DNA of 7,935 bases from Anaerolineaceae bacterium UBA700 (lineage in GTDB: Bacteria; Chloroflexota; Anaerolineae; Anaerolineales; Anaerolineaceae): contig DBMK01000185.1 in the NCBI GenBank assembly GCA_002298885.1, positions 1-7,935 of the forward strand, given 5' to 3'. Each line of letters starts with the position of its first letter. The stretch's first letter is position 1. The notes beneath the pieces were generated by a model. It made no database searches. It was not told the origin of the DNA and saw nothing but the letters and a program-made list of their open reading frames with translations. Position numbers and translations under genes: made by a program. Of this stretch, positions 1 to 4,535 are shown piece after piece.

Positions 1-18
1 TGGGCGGGCAACCGCCCA
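1..18. other. Small GC-rich hairpin at the window edge
   Basis: Bases 1-7 (TGGGCGG) pair perfectly with 12-18 (CCGCCCA) around a GCAA tetraloop. No T-run follows on the plus strand, so it is not a textbook intrinsic terminator. It may be the end of an upstream unit cut by the window edge, or a short repeat related to the hairpin at 2345-2363. The remaining bases up to 65 show no convincing promoter or strong ribosome binding site. Confidence 0.35.
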
Positions 19-65
19 AACCCCACACTTAATGTAATTGGCAGAACCCTCTTGAAAGTCTCCCG

Positions 66-1301
66 ATGAAAACAAAACGCCTCACCCCAATGCTCTCCCG
101 GTTTATCCTCCTGCTGGTTGGAATTACTTTCCTGCTCGGTCAGCAGCCCAGGGCATTGGTTTGGGCTGCCGCCAGCCTGGTGACCAATACCAATGACAGC
201 GGGCCGGGCTCGCTGCGCCAGGCAATCGCCGGCGCGGCTCCGAATGAGATGATCACCATTTCGGTATCCGGTGCCATCAGCCTGACCAGCGGCGAGCTGG
301 TTGTGGCCAAAAACCTGACCATCAGCGGCCCCGGCGCGGCAGCCCTGAGCATCAGTGCCGGCGGCCTGAGCCGGGTGCTTAACAACAGCGCCACCCTCAC
401 CCTCAGCGGCCTCACCTTGCGCGACGGCGCCGACGTTTCCAACAGCGGCGGCGCCATCCTGAATTCGGGCACGCTCGTCCTGACTGACGCCGCGGTAACC
501 AGCAGCGTGGCCATCCTCGGCGGCGGGATCTATAACGCCGGCGGCGTGCTCCAGATAACAAACAGCCTTATCAGCGCCAACCGCGGCGACAAGGGCGACG
601 GCGGCGGCATTTACAACGCCGGGCCAGGCCAGCTTACCCTCACCGGCAGCGCCGTGACCAGCAATTCCGCCCAGAACGATGGCGGAGGTCTTTACAACGG
701 CGGCACGGCAACGATCACCAACTCCACTTTTTCGGGAAACCAGTCCGTCTCCGGTGGCGCTATCGCCAGCGGCGGAACATTGAAACTCAATAACGTGACA
801 ATAGCTCATAACGTCAGCAACCGCCTGACGGCCGGCTTGCGGGTGGTGCTGGGCAGTGCCAGCGTGCAGAACAGCATTTTGGCTGCCAACTCGGCAACCC
901 TGCCGGACTGCGCCGGGGTGGTAGCCTCGGGCGGCCATAACCTGCTGGGCAACGCTTCTGGCTGCAGCTTTACCTTCACCGCCGGCGACCTGCTCGGCTC
1001 TACTGCCAGCCCGCTGGACCCCATGATAGGTCCGCTGCAAGATAACGGGGGGCCAACCTCCACTCAAGCCCTCCTGCCGGGCAGTCCGGCAATCGATGCT
1101 GGTTCGACGGCGGTTCTGGGCGGCAGTGCAGCCTGCGCCGTCCTCGACCAGCGCGGAGTCGTCCGCCCGCAGGACGGCGATGGCAACGGCAGCGCGTTAT
1201 GCGACATCGGTGCTTTCGAGCTGGCTTCCGCTGCCGGCCCCGGCAGCCCTCCCCCTCCGCCATCCAAAATCCTTCTCTACATCCCGGTCTTGTTAAAATA
1301 A
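66..1301 (+). CDS. Secreted parallel beta-helix protein, choice-of-anchor Q family
   Basis: A 411-residue exported protein. An N-terminal signal peptide (basic MKTKR, hydrophobic core about residues 12-25, likely cleavage near the Ala cluster at 34-36) is followed by the typical opening of this family, with NTNDSGPGSLRQAI at about 41-54. Residues about 110-250 are a run of imperfect 25-32-residue turns carrying GGGIYN/GGGLYN and TITNS-type strands, as expected of a right-handed parallel beta-helix (polymorphic outer-membrane-protein or pectate-lyase-like fold). The choice-of-anchor Q signature follows: GPLQDNGGPT near 322-331, LLPGSPAIDAG near 336-346, DQRGVVRP near 361-368 and CDIGAFEL near 379-386. 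A proline run (395-399) leads to the C-terminal tail YIPVLLK. No catalytic residues can be assigned; adhesion or surface structure is the usual guess. The ATG at 66 is chosen because it gives an intact signal peptide, although the Shine-Dalgarno sequence is weak. A double hairpin follows 11 nt after the stop. Confidence 0.88.
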   Translation: MKTKRLTPMLSRFILLLVGITFLLGQQPRALVWAAASLVTNTNDSGPGSLRQAIAGAAPNEMITISVSGAISLTSGELVVAKNLTISGPGAAALSISAGGLSRVLNNSATLTLSGLTLRDGADVSNSGGAILNSGTLVLTDAAVTSSVAILGGGIYNAGGVLQITNSLISANRGDKGDGGGIYNAGPGQLTLTGSAVTSNSAQNDGGGLYNGGTATITNSTFSGNQSVSGGAIASGGTLKLNNVTIAHNVSNRLTAGLRVVLGSASVQNSILAANSATLPDCAGVVASGGHNLLGNASGCSFTFTAGDLLGSTASPLDPMIGPLQDNGGPTSTQALLPGSPAIDAGSTAVLGGSAACAVLDQRGVVRPQDGDGNGSALCDIGAFELASAAGPGSPPPPPSKILLYIPVLLK

Positions 1302-1312
1302 CTGGACTTTTT

Positions 1313-1352
1313 GGGGTTGTTTCGGGCTGCGAAGCTTGCCCGAAACAACCCC
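1313..1352. terminator. Perfect 15-bp hairpin downstream of the beta-helix gene
   Basis: Arm 1313-1327 (GGGGTTGTTTCGGGC) is the exact reverse complement of 1338-1352, with a 10-nt loop. It begins 11 nt after the stop codon at 1299-1301. It lacks a following U-tract on either strand, so alone it is a stable 3'-end or processing hairpin. With the abutting stem at 1353-1399 it probably serves the convergent genes on both sides. Confidence 0.6.
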
Positions 1353-1399
1353 ATAAAGTAAAACACTGCGGCGCAAATGGCCGCAGTGTTTTACTTTAT
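1353..1399. terminator. Perfect 20-bp hairpin, likely bidirectional terminator
   Basis: Arm 1353-1372 is the exact reverse complement of 1380-1399, around the 7-nt loop GCAAATG. The GC-rich inner part (CACTGCGGC) and AT-rich outer part give an RNA stem whose 3' arm is U-rich (GTTTTACTTTAT) whichever strand is transcribed. It lies 12 nt beyond the stop of the minus-strand gene that ends at 1412, between two convergent genes. That is where a shared bidirectional terminator is expected. Confidence 0.75.
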
Positions 1400-1411
1400 G
1401 CGAAAGAGATT

Positions 1412-2215
1412 TTATATCCCGGATGGCGTCGGGGTGGCGCTGCCGGGGGTGGTGTTACCCGGATTGGTGTTGCCCGGGAAATTGCCGCCGCCGCGTCCGT
1501 GCCCGCCAAAGCCTGGGCCTCCCATGCCGCCGGGGCCTCCCATGCCGCGGCCGCCGAAGATGCCGAACCCGTTGTTGCTTTTCAGGATCTGGTCAGCCTG
1601 GCTTTGGGTGATCACGCCGTCGGTAACAGCCTGGTTCACTGCCGCCGTGTAGGCCGACTGCAGGCTGGATTGGAACTTGGCATTGTTAGCCAGAGCGAAG
1701 CGCGCTTTCATCAGGTCTGCCTGGGTCTGGGTGAGGTTGCCGCTGGTAACCTCGGCGTCGATGGCGGTGTTGTACGCCTGGATATAGGCTGCATTGAGCT
1801 TGTCTGTGGTGATGCCTAAGGCGCTTGCCAGCAGGCTCTTATAGTCGATGCCGTTGGTGCTGAACTGGTCAAAGTCCTGCGCCACGTAGCCGTTGGCTTT
1901 CATCTGGTCAGCCTGGCTCTGCGTGATCAGTCCCTTGGTGACTGCCTGGGCCAGGGCCTGGTCGGTGGCGGTCGTTTGAGCCGCCGTGAGCTTGGTCACG
2001 TCGATTCCCAGGGCAATGGCTAACTGCTGGTTGGATACGCCGCCGTGATCGCCGCCACCGAAGCCGGGGCCCATGTTCAGCCCGGCCACGCTGCCGGCGA
2101 TGGTGTTAGCGATGGGCGCGGCTGCCTGTACATTGCGGAAGACGGAAACACCCGTAACTACTGCTAAAGCAATCGCGCCGATAACAAGAATGGGTACCAA
2201 TTTTTTTCGATCCAT
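1412..2215 (-). CDS. Secreted helical-repeat protein with Gly-rich tail, unknown function
   Basis: A 267-residue exported protein. An N-terminal MDRKK plus hydrophobic segment (about 6-26) and an Ala-rich site near 31-33 form a signal peptide or membrane anchor. Residues about 62-214 hold three related helical repeats. Repeat 1 (62-108) has ALGIDVTKL and GLITQSQADQM, repeat 2 (about 126-171) has ALGITTDKL and NLTQTQADLM, and repeat 3 (about 183-214) keeps only the second half with GVITQSQADQI. Residues 216-245 are a Gly/Phe/Met-rich low-complexity stretch, and the end (247-267) is rich in Asn, Pro, Thr and Ser. No Cys and no catalytic motif are seen. The start is well supported: AAGGAG (complement of 2221-2226) lies 5 nt before the ATG. 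It is transcribed alone, convergent with the beta-helix gene. Short secreted proteins with G-(I/L)-TQ-x-QAD helices are common in Gram-positive bacteria and Chloroflexota, but I know no function to assign. Confidence 0.82.
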   Translation of the reverse strand: MDRKKLVPILVIGAIALAVVTGVSVFRNVQAAAPIANTIAGSVAGLNMGPGFGGGDHGGVSNQQLAIALGIDVTKLTAAQTTATDQALAQAVTKGLITQSQADQMKANGYVAQDFDQFSTNGIDYKSLLASALGITTDKLNAAYIQAYNTAIDAEVTSGNLTQTQADLMKARFALANNAKFQSSLQSAYTAAVNQAVTDGVITQSQADQILKSNNGFGIFGGRGMGGPGGMGGPGFGGHGRGGGNFPGNTNPGNTTPGSATPTPSGI

Positions 2216-2285
2216 TTTTTCTCCTTGTGTATGGATTTGCGAATTTGATCCACCGCGGATCTACGCAATAGGATACCCATTCCAT

Positions 2286-2305
2286 GTTCAGAAATTATTC
2301 AGAAC
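2286..2305 (-). promoter_or_regulatory. 11-bp-period direct repeat, candidate response-regulator site
   Basis: On the minus strand the heptamer TTCTGAA occurs twice, separated by the AT-rich tetramer TAAT (plus-strand copies at 2287-2293 and 2298-2304). A 7-bp half-site plus 4 AT-rich bases with an 11-bp period is the layout bound by OmpR/PhoB-type response regulators as head-to-tail dimers. It lies about 70-90 bp upstream of the ATG of the secreted repeat protein. The regulator itself is not in the window, so this is a layout-based guess. Confidence 0.35.
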
Positions 2306-2344
2306 TTATTTTGATTTTGTTTTCGTTTCTATCTAAATGCGCCA

Positions 2345-2363
2345 GGCGGGTCGAAGACCCGCC
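2345..2363. other. Short GC-rich hairpin
   Basis: Bases 2345-2352 (GGCGGGTC) pair perfectly with 2356-2363 (GACCCGCC) around a GAA loop. No T-run is adjacent. The stem and the trailing CCAAA resemble the hairpin at 1-18, suggesting a dispersed short palindrome rather than a gene-specific terminator. Confidence 0.4.
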
Positions 2364-2401
2364 CAAAGTGATGATATCTTTGCAGTCTGCGCCTTGCTCT
2401 G

Positions 2402-2544
2402 GACCTCTCCCCCGGCCCCTCCCCTGAAGGGGAGGGGAGAATTAAAGATTCGAGAAATTTGCGGCGTTTTTCGCCGCAAATTTCTCGAATCTTTCCTAAT
2501 ATTCTCCCCCTTCCCTTCAGGGAAGGGGGCTGGGGGGTTAGGTC
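2402..2544. repeat. 143-bp nested palindromic repeat (two inverted copies around a 23-bp stem)
   Basis: Three hairpins sit in a row. Left: 2416-2424 pairs with 2429-2437 (9 bp, TGAA loop). Centre: 2444-2466 pairs perfectly with 2472-2494 (23 bp, T5 loop). Right: 2506-2515 pairs with 2520-2529 (10 bp, TTCA loop). The outer two are diverged inverted copies of one element: read inward, both start with GACCT, pass a C-rich stretch, CTGAAGGG and GAGAAT, then enter the central stem with AAAGATTCG. The unit is therefore an imperfect snap-back palindrome with terminal inverted repeats of roughly 70 nt. No open frame and no obvious target-site duplication are seen. It starts 27 nt past the stop of the minus-strand URO-D-like gene and could end its transcript. 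Confidence 0.8.
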
Positions 2545-2570
2545 AAATCAACAATGGGAAGGTGAGATTC

Positions 2571-3635
2571 TTATAACAGCTCGCCGTCGGGATTGTATTG
2601 CCCGAAGCGGCTGGCCGCTTCGACCAGGGCGTGGATGTTCTCCGGCGGCGTGCGCGGCGGCAGGGCGCAGCCCGGCCCCAGAATCAGCCAGCCGCCCGGG
2701 GCCAGGATGGCCAGCTCCTGGCGGACCTTTTCCGTTACCAGTTCCGGCGTGCCCAGCGCCAGCACCTCACTGGGATCGATCACCCCCAGGATGGCCGACC
2801 GGCCCTGGGTGGCCTGCTTGATCTTCGCCAGGTCGCACTTGTAATCCAGTTCCAACACGGCCGCCCCGGTCTCGACCATGTCACCGACGATGCGCGTGGC
2901 GTTGCCGCAGATGTGGTACGCCAGCGGGATGCGCTTTTCGGCCAGGCGTTCCACCAGGCGTTTGGCGTAGCCCCATTCGTATTCGCGGTACGCCCTGGGG
3001 CTGCTCACGTCCGGCCCCGCCAGCGACTCTCCGATGGAGGTGATGTGCGCTCCCTGAGCGTGCTGCGCTACGGCGTAGCGGTAGACCACCTCCAGGCTGA
3101 ACTCCAGCAGACGGTGCAGCTTTGACCCGTTCTCCGGCTCAGCCAGCGCCATCAGGAAATTCTCAACACCCAACAGCATCGATGCCAGCGAAAAGGGGCC
3201 CTGGTCGGCCCGCCCCATGATAAATGCCTGCCGGCCGATCTCTTGCGCCACCCGCCGCGTCGACTTCAGGTTCTCAACCAGCGGGTGCGCCGTGTACGGG
3301 TCTGGCACCGTCAGCCGGTCCACGTCGTCTAAACTGTCCAACACCGGCCGGATCAGCACCGGTGCGCTGCCCGCCAGGTATTCTACGCCGCAGCCGCAGG
3401 CCTGGGCCAGGGCGGTCGTCCCGTTCTCCAGGATGATCAGGTCGTGCCCGAACTCACGCCAGGCGGCGATGTGGCCTTCGGCCATTGCATCGCCGCTTTG
3501 CAGGAACTCAGGGAAAGGCAGCCCCGAAGCCTGGGCTACCATCAAAAAGTTGTGCAGGTCCACCGGTACCCGGTCGGGGATTCCACCGCGCAGCACCGTT
3601 TCCACACGTTCAATCGAACCCAACCTATTTGTCAC
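2571..3635 (-). CDS. URO-D superfamily protein, MtaA/CmuA-like corrinoid methyltransferase candidate
   Basis: A 354-residue cytoplasmic TIM-barrel protein of the uroporphyrinogen decarboxylase superfamily. The N-terminal PDRVPVD (20-26) is typical of the methyltransferase-like branch, and the RQAGR substrate loop of true HemE is absent. H241-x-C243 (HICGNATRI) and C323 (GPGCALPPRTPPENI) give H-x-C-x79-C, matching the zinc ligands that bind the thiol in MtaA/MtbA-type methylcobamide:thiol methyltransferases. GVIDPSEVLALGTPE (284-298) is also characteristic. It probably transfers a methyl group between a corrinoid protein and a thiol or other acceptor; the substrate is unknown. No corrinoid protein gene or methyltransferase partner is within the window. 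The start is a GTG at 3635-3633, supported by GGAGG (complement of 3640-3644) 4 nt upstream. It is divergent from the lipoprotein operon and followed by a large palindrome. Confidence 0.85.
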   Translation of the reverse strand: MTNRLGSIERVETVLRGGIPDRVPVDLHNFLMVAQASGLPFPEFLQSGDAMAEGHIAAWREFGHDLIILENGTTALAQACGCGVEYLAGSAPVLIRPVLDSLDDVDRLTVPDPYTAHPLVENLKSTRRVAQEIGRQAFIMGRADQGPFSLASMLLGVENFLMALAEPENGSKLHRLLEFSLEVVYRYAVAQHAQGAHITSIGESLAGPDVSSPRAYREYEWGYAKRLVERLAEKRIPLAYHICGNATRIVGDMVETGAAVLELDYKCDLAKIKQATQGRSAILGVIDPSEVLALGTPELVTEKVRQELAILAPGGWLILGPGCALPPRTPPENIHALVEAASRFGQYNPDGELL

Positions 3636-3639
3636 CTTC

Positions 3640-3644
3640 CCTCC
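3640..3644 (-). promoter_or_regulatory. Ribosome binding site fixing a GTG start
   Basis: The complement reads GGAGG followed by GAAG and then GTG. This supports the GTG at 3635-3633 as the start of the URO-D-like protein. The next in-frame Met, at residue 32, would cut into the conserved N-terminal PDRVPV region. Confidence 0.6.
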
Positions 3645-3678
3645 ATCGCTCGCTCAACAGGAATTTTTCCTTCAATCA

Positions 3679-3692
3679 TTACAGAACTGTAA
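3679..3692. promoter_or_regulatory. 14-bp inverted repeat in the divergent intergenic region
   Basis: TTACAG-AA-CTGTAA has perfect 6-bp arms with a 2-bp spacer. It lies 43 bp upstream of the URO-D-like GTG and about 55 bp upstream of the TATAAT of the lipoprotein operon, so a dimeric repressor bound here could touch either promoter. No regulator gene is adjacent and the site matches no operator I can name with confidence. Confidence 0.35.
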
Positions 3693-3747
3693 ACCAATTC
3701 TACCCCTTTCCCCCGCATTTCTTCCCCAGGGCTTGCCCGAGCGTGTA

Positions 3748-3753
3748 TATAAT
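3748..3753 (+). promoter_or_regulatory. Consensus -10 box (TATAAT) of the lipoprotein operon
   Basis: A perfect TATAAT ends 6 nt before the GTG start at 3760. No good -35 hexamer is seen 16-18 bp upstream (C-rich sequence near 3724-3731); TTGCCC at 3733-3738 is too close. With usual spacing, transcription would begin at or just before the GTG, implying a leaderless mRNA. Confidence 0.5.
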
Positions 3754-3759
3754 AATAGT

Positions 3760-4530
3760 GTGAAATATCAGAGGCACAAGGGTGGCAAATCTCTGCGGCT
3801 GTCTACAATCCTGCGCGGCATCTCTCTGATCATCCTCCTCGCCCCGCTGCTCTCCGCATGCGCCGGCGCCACGCCAGCGCCGCTCACCCCAGCCGAGATC
3901 ATGGCGCGCGTCGTGGCGCGTATGAAGGCTCTCAAAGGCTTTTCCTTTGTTATCCAACGCACCGGAGCCCCGGCCTACATCGATCAAAACCAGACTTTTT
4001 CACTCAGCCGCCTGGACGGCGATTTCGTTGCCCCGGACAAGGCCCAGGGCCAGGCCCGCGTCATCGGGCCGGGAATCGTCGTGGCTATCAAGTTCATCAG
4101 CATTGCCGAGAATTATTGGGAGACCCACTACCTGACCGGGGAATGGTGGGTGTGCCCCCGCGGCCAGTGTTTCAACCCCGCCATCCTGTTCGACCCGCAG
4201 GCCGGCCTCCAGCCGGTCCTCGAAAGCGACCTGTCGGAGCTGGAGCGCCTCGACAACGCCACCCTGGACGAGCTCCCGGGCAAGGAGCTTTATTCGCTGA
4301 CCGGCAAGCTCAAGGGCGAGCATTTGTACCAGATGAGCTGGGGTATGATCGGGCCAAATGCGGTGAATGCCCACCTGTGGATCGACCCCGCAACCTTCGT
4401 GGTGCACCGCATCACCCTGGAAGAGCCGGCCGCCGACCCTTCCCAGGCCACGCTTTGGACGGTTGACTTCTTGAATTTTGACCGGATGGCGGCGATCAAT
4501 CCGCCAGTCTTATCTACTGCTCAACCTTAG
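3760..4530 (+). CDS. LppX/LprAFG (LprG)-like lipoprotein
   Basis: A 256-residue lipoprotein when started at the GTG at 3760. A basic N-terminus (KYQRHKGGK) and hydrophobic stretch (about 16-31) end in the lipobox LSAC, making C34 the acylated Cys, so the protein is anchored outside the cytoplasmic membrane. The mature part matches the LppX_LprAFG pattern: an early helix (AEIMARVVARMKALKGFSF), paired beta strands, FDPQAGLQPVLE (144-155), LPGKELYSLTGK (172-183) and LWIDPATFVVHRI (206-218). This single half-barrel fold carries lipids in its hydrophobic pocket in mycobacterial LprG, LprF and LppX. W129-W130 and the pair C132/C137 (possible disulphide) are distinctive. The frame stays open upstream only because it runs antisense through the URO-D-like gene; no in-frame ATG precedes the signal peptide and no Shine-Dalgarno is visible. 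The stop is 5 nt before the MFS start. The lipid ligand is unknown. Confidence 0.82.
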   Translation: MKYQRHKGGKSLRLSTILRGISLIILLAPLLSACAGATPAPLTPAEIMARVVARMKALKGFSFVIQRTGAPAYIDQNQTFSLSRLDGDFVAPDKAQGQARVIGPGIVVAIKFISIAENYWETHYLTGEWWVCPRGQCFNPAILFDPQAGLQPVLESDLSELERLDNATLDELPGKELYSLTGKLKGEHLYQMSWGMIGPNAVNAHLWIDPATFVVHRITLEEPAADPSQATLWTVDFLNFDRMAAINPPVLSTAQP

Positions 4531-4535
4531 GGTAT

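Larger units (their letters stand above)
2216..2570. other. 355-base non-coding region between two minus-strand genes
   Basis: No credible gene is present on either strand; the short open frames here run through palindromes. The right part (2402-2544) is a long nested palindromic repeat lying just past the stop of the URO-D-like gene. The left, AT-richer part (2216-2340) is the leader and promoter region of the secreted repeat protein, with its Shine-Dalgarno at 2221-2226 and a small inverted repeat GATCC/GGATC at 2247-2251 and 2257-2261. It also holds an 11-bp-period direct repeat at 2287-2304. No convincing sigma-70 -35/-10 pair could be placed by eye. Confidence 0.7.

Noticed and set aside
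1199..1819. Plus-strand open frame crossing the convergent gap
   Set aside because: It reads through both hairpins and antisense to the secreted repeat protein, with no ribosome binding site or recognisable domain.
2402..2544. CRISPR array or transposon end
   Set aside because: The repeats are inverted rather than direct with spacers, there are no cas or transposase genes, and no target-site duplication is evident.
2337..2576. Small plus-strand frames in the non-coding region
   Set aside because: They translate the palindromic repeat itself (Pro/Gly-rich segments) and have no start signal.
2571..3635. Annotation as heme-pathway uroporphyrinogen decarboxylase (hemE)
   Set aside because: The RQAGR motif of true HemE is absent and the H-x-C...C zinc ligands of thiol methyltransferases are present.
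3217..3759. Upstream part of the long plus-strand frame leading into the lipoprotein
   Set aside because: It runs antisense through the well-supported URO-D-like gene, has low-complexity Ser/Arg/Pro composition, and would bury the lipoprotein signal peptide inside the protein.
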